A DNA stretch of 64,000 nt, taken from NCBI GenBank assembly GCA_020631735.1, contig CM036188.1, positions 12,566,214-12,630,213 of the forward strand, in the 5' to 3' direction. Positions 33,405-46,314 of this stretch are shown here, one piece after another; position 1 is the first letter of the stretch, and the number at the start of each line of letters is the position of its first letter. The notes beneath the pieces are model-generated. The model had not been told where the DNA came from. It was given only the letters and a program-made list of their open reading frames with translations, and did not search any database. The position numbers were made by a program, and so were the translations under genes. This stretch comes from Saccharum officinarum (taxonomy: Eukaryota; Streptophyta; Magnoliopsida; Poales; Poaceae).

Positions 33405-36349
33405 ATGCGAGCCGGCGGCTGCGCGGTGCAGCAGGCGCTGGCCGCGGAGGCGGCGGCCGTGGTGCGGCAGGCCGTGGCCCTGGCCCGGCGGCGCGGGCAC
33501 GCGCAGGTGACCCCGCTCCACGTCGCCAGCGCCATGCTGTCGGCGGCGGGGCTCCTCCGCGCCGCCTGCCTCCGCTCCCACTCCCACCCGCTGCAGTGCA
33601 AGGCGCTCGAGCTCTGCTTCAACGTCGCGCTCAACCGCCTCCCCACCGCCGGCCCCGCCGCCGCCGTCATGTTTCGCCCCCACCCCCTCCACCACCACGG
33701 CGGGCACGGGCAGCAGCACGCGCCCGTGCTGTCCAACGCGCTCGTCGCCGCGTTCAAGCGCGCGCAGGCGCACCAGCGCCGTGGCGCAGTGGAAGGAGGG
33801 CAGGGACACGGACAGCCCCCGCAGCCGCCGCCGCAGCCGGTGCTCGGCGCCAAGGTCGACATCGAGCAGCTCATCATCTCCATCCTCGACGACCCCAGCG
33901 TCAGCCGCGTCATGCGGGAGGCCGGCTTCTCCAGCTCCCAGGTCAAGGCCAACGTCGAGAAGGCCGTCTCGTTGTCGTCGTCACCGGAGCATCAACCGAA
34001 CACAACGATACCACCCAGCGGCGCCCACGCGACGAGCTCTCCTGCCGCTGCAGGTTCGGGTCACGCAAACAGCAGGCGCCCCAACGCCGGCGGCAAGGCC
34101 GACGACGACGCCATGCGCGTGCTCGACTGCATGGCGAGCGGGACCAAGCGGTGCGTGGTGGTCGTCGGCGAGAGCGCGGCCACCGCGGAGGTGGTGGTGA
34201 AGGCGGTGATGGACAGGGTCAGCAAAGGGGAGCTGCAGCAGCGGCACGAGCGTCTTAAGAACCTCCAGTTCGTGCCCCTCTCGGCCGCGTCCTTCCAGCG
34301 GATGCCGAGGGAGGAAGTGGAGGCCAAGGCCGGCGACCTCCGCGCGCTCGTTCGCCAGGGCTGCGCCGCCGGGAAGGGCGTCGTGCTCGTCCTCGAGGAC
34401 CTCGCGTACGCCGCCGAGGCCTGGGCCGCCGTGTCGGAGAGGAGAAGGCACGGCAGTGGCGGCCGTGAACACGGTCAGTTCGGCTACTGCCCCGTCGAGC
34501 ACGCCGTCATGGAAGTGGGCAGCTTGGTGTCCGCCGCCGCCGGTGGTGGCGGCAGAGGCTTCGACAGGTTTTGGCTGCTAGGGTTCGGGAACAATCAGGC
34601 TTACATGAAGTCCAGAGCAGGGCAGCCATCTCTTGAGGCCGTCTGGGAGCTGCACCCCGTCGTCGTGCCGGACGGCGGCCTCTCGTTGAGCCTCACCTGC
34701 AACAGGTTCGTTGCTTAAATCAATTATATTATTTGTGAGTTTGCGATAATTAACGATCATTATAAGATGATTAACGTCTGGAAATGCCGGATGGTGTTCT
34801 TCTCCAGTGACGCCGAACAAGCTAATCAAGAAAGAGCAACAAGGCCTTGGCCCTTCTTCGCTAACGGCACTGCTACCGGAGAGAGTGAGCTCATCACTTC
34901 CTGCGCCAAGGTGGCGGCGACAACTCCGAGTGTGCCGCCATGGTTTCAGGGGTACCAAGTTCAAGATATGACAAGACCGGCAAGCTGCAGCACCAGTTTT
35001 CAGGTACATGTCTAAACAACTTAGCAAGAGGCGCTATATTCAGATAAAGATACCACATACATGCTTAAACAACTCAGCAAATTAAATCAATCATTTCTTC
35101 CTAAGTAAGATGCATGGCTCAAAGATTCTTTACCATCTTTGTTCATACATACCCCACCTCCTGTGTTTAGATTTTGCATGGATTAAATAGCAATAGGTTT
35201 TGTTTCTAAAAGTATCATTTTTCTTCGGTGCAGTTGCAAGATTGGAACCCCAATTATAATGGATCAGCAGCATACCACACGTCGGAGCTCACACTGAGCT
35301 TCTCTTCGCAGGCTACTAACTCTCCAGACGCTTCTTCCATCTCCGGCTCCTTTGCCCCAAGCTTCAATGCTGCCAGCTTGATGATGATGAGCTCCGAGCC
35401 ATGGCAATTCAAGCTGATGCAACCTAGCCCAAACTATCGACATGATGATCCAAATGCATTAGTCAGGACCTATGATCATCAACAATTGCATGGAAGGCCT
35501 AGTCCAGAAAAATCCTACTCGGTGACCAACTCATCCGAAGGTGCCCCAGCTGAGTCGCCAAAGTTCACGGAGCTCACTGCTGAGAATCTCAAGATCCTCT
35601 GCAACGCGCTTGAGAATCGGGCTCCACATCACAAGGACGTGGTTACAGAGATTGCAAGTGTCGTGCTCCAGTGCCGCTCGGGCATGACAAGGAGGAGGAG
35701 GTGGTTCCAAGAGAAGCTAAGTGCAGTGACATGGTTGCTCTTCCAAGGTGGGGGCAATGATGGCAAGAAAGCTGTGTCTCGGGAGCTTGCGAGGCTTGTC
35801 TTTGGCTCCTACAGCAAGTTCACCTCCATCTCACTAGCCGATGAGTTCACCCTTGTTCACTCCGATTCCAGCTCCGGCGAGCCTATGTTGAAGAGGCAAA
35901 GATCACTGGACACTGGGCATGGCTATGTTCAGAGATTGTATGACGCGATACTAGAAAACCCTCATCGGGTGATAGTGATTGACGGTGTTGAGAACCTGGA
36001 CTATGAGTCAGAGATCGGCATCAGGAATTCGATCACAAATGGAAGAATTAGGGGTTGCAATGGTGATGAGATCACTTTGGGGGATGCCATCATTGTATTG
36101 AGTTGCGAAGCACTTGATTCAATGTCTAACGCTTCCTCTCCTCGGCTCAAGCAAAGGGTCATCAATAAGGGTGGAAAGGAAGGAAATTGCATGAACATAG
36201 AGAATGGGATGAAGTCATCTGGTTTTACCTTGGATTTGAATGCATGCGCCGAGGATAGTGAAGGGAATGAAGAGAGTGTTTCAGATAATGCAAGGATCAT
36301 CAATATTGTGGATGGTGTGTTCTTCTTCCAATTAATGGAGCACTCATGA
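33405..36349 (+). CDS. SMXL3: SMAX1-LIKE protein, SMXL3 type (ClpB-like transcriptional co-repressor)
   Basis: Three exons: 33405-34705, 34808-35003 and 35234-36349, with GT-AG introns of 102 and 230 bp; 870 residues. I start at ATG 33405 because MRAGGCAVQQAL is the conserved family start; an upstream in-frame ATG (33333) would add 24 unconserved residues. The double Clp-N domain spans about residues 1-175 (LARRRGHAQVTPLHVASAML; LQCKALELCFNVALNRLP; EQLIISILDDPSVSRVMREA). A degenerate ClpB-type ATPase half follows (residues about 230-430, ending GQPSLEAVWELHPVVVP). After a Ser-rich linker comes a second half (ELTAENLKILCNALENR; WLLFQGGGNDGKKAV, with no intact Walker A GKT). The EAR motif LDLN is at residues 832-835 (FTLDLNACAED), for recruiting TOPLESS co-repressors. 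I see no RGKT degron, as known for the SMXL3/4/5 group, which acts in phloem formation independently of strigolactone. The early LARRRGHAQVTPLHVAS and the short tail favour SMXL3 over SMXL4/5. Nuclear location is inferred. Confidence 0.9.
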
Positions 36350-37079
36350 CATTGTATTGCTTCATTTTTAATATATCAACAAATTAGCCTAGAGTTCTTA
36401 ATTAACTACTTAGTTTTCTTTGTATTTTTCCTCTGTCCTAGATTTGTAGCTGATCCTTATATTTATTAGCCATTTGTGTTATGTATAGTTAATTATGTGT
36501 TCGTGCGTTCGGCAACAAACTCATTTTATGGAAATCAGGAGCTAGGAAAGAAAAGGAGGGTGTTCAGTGGAAATTGATGGTCAGATACAATACTCCATTT
36601 TATTTGACTAACAATCACTACGTTTCTTTTATTTTCTTGCTGTAAAAGTTGTCGTATGGACCTGCATGTTGGGATTAATTTACTACAATTTATTAGCAAC
36701 AAGAATATTTTAATCATGTAATAGAGACATAGATTATTTTTTTGAGGGAATAGACATAGATTATTTACTACTAGTGCGTGGGACATTGATGATGATGTCT
36801 TATACATTTGGAGAGAGTAGTTTAATGTTGACGTGGTTTGTGGAAACATGCATTTGCTACCACTAGTCACAAACGCTGCAATGTTCTGCTCCACGGACTC
36901 CATTCATGAGAGGTGAAGAAGGCAAGCGCCACTGACTCCAAGGTATGACAAGCAAGGATGAATGCATATTCACATCATCATTGTGCTGCAATTGACTCCA
37001 TATGCATAGCCAATGGGTCCCTCTGGATAGGAGAGGACCTGCAAAAAGGTTTTAGTATCACTAAAAAACAACCTTATTT
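36350..37079. other. 3' flank of the SMXL3-like gene
   Basis: AT-rich sequence following the stop codon. The first 200 bp probably include the 3' untranslated region (aatatatcaacaaatt, ttgtatttttcc), but no single poly-A signal stands out. No gene or element is recognised. Confidence 0.5.
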
Positions 37080-37700
37080 CTCATGAGCTAGATTGGAAGG
37101 CTGCCGCCCCCTGTTCTTAGCAAAACACTATTAGAGACCACCTTGCTTGTACCAACCTCCAAATAGATTCTCCACATTAAAAGCACTTTTGGAATGCATA
37201 AATATCGTAGGAACCAATTTATTCTGCACAAAAATGTAGTAAATAAATGAGGAAAAAATCCCATATTCCAAAGGGGGGCATATGGGTGGAACAGTACTAA
37301 ACATTATATATATCAATACCCGCCAGAGAAACTGAGCAAATGGAACTCAAAGAATAAGTGTTGGATAGTCTCCAAGCTACTACAAAAACAATGGTATTTA
37401 CTCCCTTGCCAGTTCTTCTAGCTAGGTTGTCCTTTGTTAGTCACCTCATTTTAAGAAACCACATAACAATTTATTTTTTAATGATACTTTTGTTCTCCAA
37501 ATTTCCTGTGTGACTTTGATTTCATTGTTAACTAGAAACATATATGTTATTGTCATGCTACTCCTACAAACAAATTGTTCAACAAAAAAGATTCCTCATC
37601 ACAGATTATCGTGTGGCCAATGGAATTGTTGTCCATTTACCTCTACCTAGGGGCAGACCTAACCCATGGATGAAGATGACCCTCTCATCCTACAAGGGTC
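37080..37700 (-). pseudogene. LINE 3' coding fragment (zf-RVT-like region)
   Basis: Read on the minus strand the text gives pieces typical of the segment after RT in plant L1 elements: KNKLLCGFLK (about 37470), LGDYPTLIL (about 37360) and FAQFLWRVLIYIMFSTVPPI (about 37330). They are separated by stops. It appears to be an old, separate LINE fragment unrelated to the one at 12965-17885. Assignment is by eye. Confidence 0.5.
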
Positions 37701-39833
37701 ATTAAATAATTGTTGGTGCCTTAATGGTCCATTTGATTTTTTAAGTAAAAAAACTAGTTGGCAAGGTAAACGAAGATATGAGGGTGTATTAGAGGCCCGT
37801 AGTTGCAATGCACAGGTACTTGTTCTAGTACACTACAAATCATCAAAGTACAAAAGTGTTCTTTCTGTTATTTGGTCTTTATGGTGACAAAAAGTTGCAA
37901 TGCATGATATATGATGTTAGAAAAAAATTCTTCTACTGAATTACAATGACCATCGAGTTTAACAAAGATAACCAGGAATATATACTATATATGGCAAGTA
38001 AAATTGTAAACAGACTGATTTTGAGCAAGGTTCACTTATCTCTTTTCGATCATACTTGGCTACATGCATGTATAACACTTGTACACCATTTATTCAGGTC
38101 TCCTTTAGTCACCTGATATCGACGAGTTCAGAGCACTGTTCGCTGCTTTTCTACTGAGCTGGCCAGCAAATGTCGCCTGACATTTTGGAAATAAAAAGGC
38201 GTCTGTAATAGCAATTCCTCATTTTATTTGCATATGTACTATTGGAGTATATATATCCAGTAGCAGTATGTATATAGGGGCACATGTCCCCTCTCTATGG
38301 ATGTCACGTACAAGGCGTATAATATATAATTATTGTAAGATCAGCTCGCTCAGCCACTCTAGGTCTAGGTGCGTAGACACAACTGCTGACACAACTATTT
38401 ACATCGATGGACCATGACTCCTGTCTCCAAGAGCATTCCGATCTGAAGCTGATGGTGATCAAATTCGAACAATGCACTATTAATTATATATGTTATCAAT
38501 ATGATTAAAGACTTCGTGGTTGTAGAAAGGAGAAGGCACTTTAGAAGGCAAGGGGGGAGCAATCTTTACTATGGAGATGATCAAAAGGTATTTGCTTTTA
38601 GTGTATGGTGATTCCATTTGGGAAAAAGAGAGGAGCTCCTTTCTGTGCTTTAGTTTAGATTTCCAAATCCACATTCCCATCTTAAAAGTAGTGGCGTGAG
38701 AAAGCTAGCTTAACATGAGGGGGAATAAGAAAGGTTAACAACTAGCTAGAGAGATAAGCACAGCATCTTTTGGTCATTAGACCCTAAAGCATGTTGCTTT
38801 AGAATCTTGGAAAGATAATATATATCTATCTCCTGCTAGCATGCATCCCTCACAGCGTCTCATTAAATAGATGGAGCAAGTGTAAGTTGGGAATTTGTCG
38901 TGTACGACGACTTTTCTTATATAAAAATTGACGATATCTGTCGAAATCTGAGTGAGATTGTGGTACAACAGCATGTGTATGTGTTGTCTCTCTAATCCTT
39001 ATCACATGATATATGGTCTATTCTTTTGACAAGCATTATATATACACTTTTTTTTAGTATAGCATTATATATACACTTAATAAATCACTTCGCACTTCGT
39101 ACGTGTATCCCATAATGCTTATTATATTATAATAATCCTTATTATTATCCCCCTGCCACCTTGTTTATTATTCCTTTCATCTTAAAAGGGGAGAAGTGCC
39201 ACACTGCTTTCTTCCCAAAAGCATGTAAGAAAATAGGTGGTTCTCTTCTTCCACGTAACTATTTATGATCATATATCATTCTTCTGCAGATATCCTTGCG
39301 CCCTGCATACTTTTCTGAATATCTAGAACACTGTTAGTAATAACATTTTGTATGTATGCACTCTTTGCATGAAAAAATTGCTTGCAACAAATTAAAATAG
39401 AATGCAGAAAATTAAATACAAAAAATGTATCCGCACCATATGCACTACACAGGTACATACGTACCAGCCTACTAGGGTTTGTTCAGGGAAAAGGTTTGCA
39501 TGTGTGATGCACGTTTGGTCCAAGGACCACGCAATGTCCCCATGCATATACGCACGCAGCTGATAGGGCCGTTTGCATCAATGGCTATAGTTTTTGGTCA
39601 TGCATGGATATGCATGGCCTAGAATTTCGTGGGCTCGTATGATATGATGGCAAATCTAAGTTTTGCCATACCGCCGTATCTTGATGCATGGCTTTGGTAC
39701 TTTTGGTACCACACGCGTGGACAAGAAAATGGCATGGGCTTTGGGCTAGTGCTACCTACCATGCCGGGCGGAACGCTTGCACGGCTGCACTGCTCTTCGA
39801 CCTTTTTTTTTCCTAGATAGGCACTTCCTTTAT
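37701..39833. other. Intergenic AT-rich DNA
   Basis: I see no gene. Runs such as tatatatacac(t) near 39040 and 39070 repeat a short phrase (agcattatatatacact twice). The area 39530-39800 has several GCATG words but no recognisable element ends. Confidence 0.45.
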
Positions 39834-39963
39834 TCCAACTTTTAAGGTATTTTAACTTTTCTACTATGTATCTAGATTGATGTAGCGTATATCAAGGTGC
39901 TTAATTAGCAAAAACATGTGTGTCTAGAAAACCAAAACGACTTACAATTTAAAATGGAATGAG
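39834..39963. mobile_element. Short Stowaway-like MITE remnant
   Basis: The left end cttcctttattccaactttt and the right end aaaatggaatgag followed by TA resemble degenerate Stowaway termini. Internal aaaccaaaacgacttacaat before the right end is the usual subterminal phrase of that family. Size is about 130 bp and the inverted repeats are imperfect. Confidence 0.5.
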
Positions 39964-40149
39964 TATATATGTCACACCACATTATTCGTTCTACATTGAG
40001 ATTCATGCAGATCCAGAAAAATACAATTGTACGGTTGCATTTGTTTCCTACATTTATTATCTAGCACTTGAAGGAACCTATAAATCTAGATCAGTTACAT
40101 TATTACACTACGTCCATATATATTGCTTTGCTTCTCTATTCTATATAGG

Positions 40150-41624
40150 CACTATTACAAAAATGATTTTAGGGTACACAACCATTTACTTACAAAGGCG
40201 AGATAAAATTGTCCCGGTCTCCAAAGATGCCTAGCTATTTTCAGAGGATGTCAAATAACCCAACAAACAATCACCGCATAAAACCAATTAATATAGAGAC
40301 AACATTTAAGGGGTCCGCCCATACAAATAGAGCATATTTTACAGATAGGACTCTTAAGAGGCCCTTCTTTGCAAATAGGCCAAGGCCGAGCCGGCCCATT
40401 ATGATGGCTCACATATAGAAATTATCCTGAAACCCTAACCTCTCACTTCTCTCTCTGAGCTGCCTATCTACTCACACACATCACCCCTTGCTCTATCGGA
40501 CACACCATGCCTCCTCCTCCCTCCATCATCACCACCGCCACCTTCTCCCTCTGACGGTGGCAGCACCGTACCATCCCATCACCCTCCCTCATCTGGTGTC
40601 ATGAGGGCTTCGCCCCCTCTTCTGGCAGCGCAAGGGCCTTGGAGTGGTAGCATGCGTTGGAGGGTCAGGTCAGGATGCTGTGAGCCTGGAGCTAGAGGAC
40701 AATGGGAGTGGTTCTATGGTGGTAGATTCGTCGATCCTAACGCTGGAGATGGACTCCTCTGTTGAGAAGTTGAGCGATAATCCGAGGTTTCCCCGCTAGA
40801 TATGTGGCCCAATGGAATGTGGATCAGACTCCATGTGCGCCTTCTGTGTACTAAGTTATTTTGCTTTGTTTCTTCACTGACCTTTTGTGCCACTCCTTTT
40901 CTTGCATCCCTAGGACCTGTTATAACCTATCTAACACATATTTAATACACATTTAGTCCTAGGCTTGTGTTGTTATCTGAATCACCAAAACTAAAAGAAT
41001 GGATCATAGGCACATGATCCTTACACTATGGCCCGAATGGTGGGTCCAGATCCTAATTGTACTATTTTTTGTCATAGCAAGGGGAGCGGGACACTGGATA
41101 TGAACCAACACCCCTCAGACTCTAGTGAGCCCAAGGCTTGCACCAAGTGCCACACCACCAAGATCCCCTCTGGCGCGGGAGGCCCTGCAGACCCATGGTT
41201 ATAGACTCTCTCTATCTTTTCAATCTCCCTGACTCCTCTACCTCATCCTCTCCTCACAGGGCAAACTCGATGTGGTGGCGTGTGAATCCAAGTGGGGGAC
41301 AGTGAGGTTGGTGTGGTGGCGCTAGATCGGATCCAGTGAGTGGCTCCTACATGAGGATGTACCAGTCAAATTTGGTGGGGCTGTGACATGCCTGGCAACA
41401 TTGGGGCGGATCTGGTGGTGAAGACGACATACAATGAGCTCATTAGGCCTGCACAGTGGGTTCGCTGGACTGGCCGCTCTTTTTGTTTGTTACATTCATT
41501 TTCTGAGATGAGCAAGTCTACCGCGTGTGAAAATTCTGATCAACATAGGCGCCATGCTAGAGGCAGTTTGCTTGCCGTCTCATATGTATGTTGCCCATCT
41601 CTAGAAACTGTGTTTGTAGTAGTG
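40150..41624. mobile_element. Non-autonomous CACTA element
   Basis: The left end at 40150 reads CACTATTACAAAAATGATTT. The right end, complemented from 41624, reads CACTACTACAAACACAG. The first 13 bases agree at 11 positions, and CACTA-type TIRs of the form CACTAnTACAAA are common in grasses. The flanking triplets are agg (40147-40149) and gga (41625-41627), so no clean 3-bp target duplication is seen. The 1.5-kb interior has C-rich and G-rich non-coding text (40490-40760) and no transposase. The element must have been moved in trans, or the two ends belong to different insertions. Confidence 0.6.
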
Positions 41625-41668
41625 GGAAGGGTGGGGGGTGTCTGCCAAACAATATTTATGCGACCAAA

Positions 41669-41673
<5 letters not shown>

Positions 41674-41764
<91 letters not shown>
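41674..41764. repeat. (AT)n microsatellite
   Basis: About 45 AT units, broken once by TT near 41730. Confidence 0.97.
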
Positions 41765-41767
<3 letters not shown>

Positions 41768-42605
41768 TTCTTAAGCTAGAATATGAAGGGTCCCTCTTCA
41801 TGATTCCATTTGAAAAAGGATGTGTCCTAGTTATGCTTGTTTGATCAACGCAACAATTCTCTTTATTAGGCACCTCTTTTTCTCGGTGAATTTAACTTTT
41901 CTATATATGGTTACATACCAGATCAGCTATGCCCGTAGCTTCAACAAAGCCTAGCAGCCCCTGAGCCTTTTTTAAATATAAAGGCTTGCTTAATTAGCTC
42001 CTAAATGCGTGTCTTATCCTTTTCGGAGCATAAGCGAGTGGCTGTCATGTGTTGTCACGACGATGGCCTCGAGGTTTGTCCAATCCAACAATAAAGTGAG
42101 ACGTCACAAAAGTGCCCGGGCCGCATCTTTAACAAGCCACGAACGAATTGGGAAAAAGGGGCGCACATTTTATGCTTCCGTGCTAAATAAAATGATAATA
42201 TATATGATAGAGTGACTCGATATGGATACATATAATTAGAGCACTCTTCAACTTTACAAATAACACTAAGATATATATATCGTGTTCACATTTTCTCTAT
42301 CCCTGGACAGGTAATCATGCATGTTGGTTTAACAACATTTATCATCATTGTTCTCTCTATAAAGAATTTACAATTTAGTGACATACACCTCAGTCCAGTA
42401 TTAGTATTTGACATTGGTTAGCTAACATCAAATACTAATGGATGGAGGTTAGTACTTAGCATGATTATTTTCTAACTGGCGGTTTGCCTGCAGGTTGCAG
42501 CATGTAGAAAAAGGGAAGATTTGTTTTCAGTAGTTAACTTATGGTAAATTCTGGATACACTCTGTGTTGAAGTCCACACACTGACATTGTTACTTGGTAA
42601 GCGTA
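41765..42605. other. Intergenic DNA before the solo LTR
   Basis: No recognisable gene or element. A short GC-richer block lies at 42040-42190. Confidence 0.45.
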
Positions 42606-45600
42606 TGTAACACCCTAAAATTTGCATTTATCCAAAATAGTTAAAATGATTTATATAAGCATTTTTGTGAGCATTTTTACCTAGGGAAATAATAATTTTT
42701 ATGAAAAATTTAAAACAAATATAAGGATAGAAACATGTTCATGCATCGATGCCGCTGCATTTTATTTTTGTGATGACTGGATTTGATTCAAATACAAAAA
42801 GGTTTCAAAAACCTTTTGAAAATGAATTTGGAAAAGTGCTATAGAAAAAGAAAAGCAAAATCTTTTTTTCTTATATTTTCCTCGTTTTCGGCCTGTTGGC
42901 CCAGCTCCCCGCCGGCCCGCTGGCCTCCTTCCCTTCTCCCCCTTCCCCCCGCGTTTTCTCTCCTGGGCCGGCCCAGCTCGGCCAGGCAGTCGCTGCCGCG
43001 CCTCCTCCCTCTCGCAGTCACTGGCAGCCGGGGCCCGCCCGTCAGTTCCTCCCCTTTCCCAACCTCCCGCGCCTCTCTCTCTCGGTCAAGGCAGCAACTG
43101 CCGCCCCGCGCCCACGTCTCGCGTCGTGGGGGCGTCCTCCGCGTTCCCTGCCTCCTCAAAAGGGACCCTAAACTCCAGCCACCACTCCCCGCTGCAGTTT
43201 TCTCCTTCCCTTGAAGCCATAGCATCCCAACCGTAGTAGTAGAGCATACCATGAGCTCGCGAGCGCCATTGCTCGCCGTCCGTCGTCTCTGGTTTGCCTT
43301 CGCCTCATTTGAAGCCACGGTGAGCTCCGTCTTCATCTCCTCTCCCTTCCAGTGTCTTCGATTTCACGTTTCATGGCCACTAGGGCCATCTTCTGTGTGC
43401 GCCGACGAGTACACCCGCCACCGGCCATGGCGGGTGCCACTCGGGTTCTTCCCCGGCCGCACTAAGGGCCTAGGCAAGGTCACCTTGTTCCCCTCTCTCT
43501 TTCGGTGCCTTCAATTTGGTGAGTCGTGGTCTCTAGGGCCAGTTTTGCGAGCTCCGGCAAGCTCTCCCCACAGCCGGCCATGGCGAGCGTCGCGCGGGAC
43601 TTTCCCCGGCCGTGAAAATGGCACGGTCGAGGTCGCCATCATCTCCGCGTCACCCCAGTGCTCTCGGTTCGTCGAACCGTCGCCCGTAGGCCCTGTTTCC
43701 TGTGCTCCGGCGAGCTTCTCGCCGTCGGACATGGCGGTGCCGTCGCAGTTGCTACTGTTCCTGGCCGGCAGCTCCTTCTCTCACTCTCCCATCCTTTCCC
43801 AGTCGTCGATCTTGAGATCTACGGCTAGGATTAGAACATACCTCTTCGCGGGTTTTTTTGCTTAAGAGACCCTGTCCTTTTTATTATTCGTGCCCGCAGT
43901 CCCTGGCCGGAATTCAAAATACGATTTTCATTGATTTATTTAAATCTAAAAATAGTTCAACTTATTTATAGAATTGCCACTGCAGTAAAACGCTTATAAA
44001 ATCGTCGTTTTAGCTCCGATTCGATCCGTTCAACTTGCGTTAGGTTCGTAATTTCATAACCTACGCGTTAATGCCACTATTAGTTAGGTTTGCAACATTT
44101 AAAATTCTTGATTAGGTTAATTTAATTTACTTGCTATAGGAACCTTGTTTAGTTCGTAACTTCTGCGTTGTAGCTCCGTTTTTCGTGCACTTCGCGTTGA
44201 TGTGATCGTAGCGAGACGTAGAATATTTTCATAAACTTTTTATCTTGTTTTTATACTGCTGGTGTGCTGTTCTAATTATAGGTTTGTTTGTTATGCATGA
44301 ATGCTCCTGAAATGTGTATGTTGCCGTGTTGGTCGAGTTCAGACGGTGAGGAGTACGTTGGGAACCCGGAATACTTCGAAGATCAACAGGACCTGCAAGA
44401 GTTTATTAAATAAGGCAAGTATAGCATGGGCCTACCTTGAATCCTATTCATTATATAATCTACTCATTATGCATGTGTCTAATATTGCTCGACTATAAGG
44501 ACATCCTAGCCATTGATGACTTATACCTTGATGCCTATGGGTTTTATTGCATATGGGTAGAATGCTCGTGCTCTATTCAAACATGATCAATACTATGATT
44601 AATGGAACAAACGGATAAACATGATGGTAATAATTGAACTATAGGGTGATGGTGCAAATGATGTCGATCATGTTGCCCTAAACCCTCCGTAAGGACTTAT
44701 CTGTAGGGCAAAAGCTGGGACATACAGTGCAACCGTGAGAGTTATATGGCTCTGACTTTAGCTCAGTAATAGGATATTTTCTAGCTTGTTAGAGGTTACC
44801 CGAAAGGGCGCAAGAGGGGCTTGCCACTTTGGGGATAGAACTGCCTCTGTTCTGGTGTGTATAGCCTGCGAGAATTGTGCCACAGAAAGGGGTTCTCTAT
44901 ATCTGCCTGCCGAGAAAACCTCGTGGTCCTAACTTGTTAGACGAGACCTATGGAAGGCTTCATAGTGTACCCTGCCCGCTCACCTTGGAAGTGTTATGGG
45001 AGTAATTAACCCGGGCATATAGGCAACACGACTCACGGGTAAAGATGCACAACCTCTGCAGAGTGTTAAAACTGTTATAACAGCCGTGCTCACGGTCATG
45101 AGCGGTCCGGAAAACTCATAGAATAAATGGTTACTTATGATGATGTTGCTCATGGTGAACTATGATGGTATTATGATGATGATGACGACGATGATGATAT
45201 AATGTTGATCAATGACTCTATTTAATTCTAGTATATGATCATGTGGGTTAATTTGGGAGCTTAAGCATAATTTGATATTGATCAATAACAAAATGTTGAC
45301 TTACTAAAATGCTAAATGCAGTAAACCGTGTATGCCTTTTGAGCCTCATGAATCCTCATATTATGCTTGTGGAGTACGAAATGTACTCACGCTTGTTTAT
45401 TTTTAATATTTTGGAAAAATCCCGGATGGGTACCAGATTGCCAGAGATTGGAGTAGATAGGCTTGTGATCAACCAGTCAGTTGTCCCTGTGGAGTGGAGT
45501 CTTCCCCTGAAGACCGGAGTTGTCTTTCCGTTGTTCGCTTTATAAGGTTATATCTTTTATAATAAGTACATTATATATTGAGCATTGTCTTTTGATATTA

Positions 45601-45687
45601 CCCTTATTTGTAGCTATATGTGAGATTTGACTTCTTGGGCTCACATATGATGTGTATCTGGTTTTGTTCTTAAAACCGGATGTTACA
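42606..45687 (+). mobile_element. Solo LTR of retrotransposon family 1
   Basis: It starts TGTAACACCCTAAAATTT and ends GGATGTTACA, and is 3082 bp long. It is collinear with the LTR at 19003-21768: ggcaagtatagcatggg at about 44414 against 20539, aaggacttatctgta at 44692 against 20817, cagccgtgctcacgg at 45080 against 21210. No primer site or coding sequence follows and no second LTR is near, so it is a solo LTR, normally left by recombination between two LTRs. The flanking 5-mers are gcgta and acgtc; they share only the central cgt, so the target duplication is uncertain. Confidence 0.85.
43340..43780 (+). repeat. Three-fold imperfect repeat inside the solo LTR
   Basis: A unit of about 155 bp with agtg-ct-cgatttca, tagggcca-ttttgtg and cggccatggcg-gtgcc recurs at about 43346, 43500 and 43655. 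It keeps one plus-strand frame open from 43251 to 43865, but the product is a repetitive Pro/Ser-rich string, so I treat it as LTR leader sequence, not a gene. Confidence 0.6.
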
Positions 45688-46314
45688 ACGTCCGGTTACT
45701 AAGCTTAGTTACACACAGGACACATGCTGAGTGCTGACAGCAGTCACATCAAAGTGACCGCAGAAGGGCCTAACTCGCACATACTCTGAATATTTTAGGG
45801 TCACGGTCAGGACAATTTGGAGATAATGGGCTGTATCAACTTTCATGACACTTTGCCTTTTCCACACCTTTCCAAAGTGCTGCCAACTTTTTACAAACTC
45901 AAGACAAGTGCTTTGGGCAAAGATAGGCCACCTTTCGCCTGTTAACCTTAGCAGGAAACTTCAAACACGCACATTCATGCAACGGGCAGTATATAAAATT
46001 TTTCTTAGCCTATCTGTAACTATATTCTGTAGAATTCATTGGTGCTGCTTAAAGCATTTCAGTGTGACCATGTATCACTCGGTAGGTTGGAAACCAACAC
46101 CACTAGAACCTGTGGGGTTCCAAGTAGCATGCTATACAAATTCGTGTCCATTATATTCTCCAGTTGTTCTATTCGCTAATTGAAAGACCATCTTTCATTT
46201 GGCAAAAGGGCATCTAATCTAATCCCTTAATTAGCCTCCAAGTATACAGCAAATAATTCCATCAATTGTATCGGCACCTATGGATGTTGAATAAGTCACG
46301 AGCTTTGATTTCCT
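45688..46314. other. Intergenic DNA between the solo LTR and the SINE
   Basis: No gene or element recognised. Confidence 0.45.

Noticed and set aside
33215..34258. Long alternate-frame open reading frames over the first SMXL3 exon (plus strand 33215-34258 and minus strand 33952-33248)
   Set aside because: They are composition shadows of a GC-rich exon: Arg/Ala/Pro-rich with no motif, overlapping a conserved coding frame.
41388..41774. Open frame extending through the AT microsatellite
   Set aside because: The Ile-Tyr repeat is just (AT)n translation.
43251..43865. A 204-codon open frame in the solo LTR as a protein gene
   Set aside because: It lies inside an LTR, consists of a three-fold DNA repeat and has no recognisable domain.
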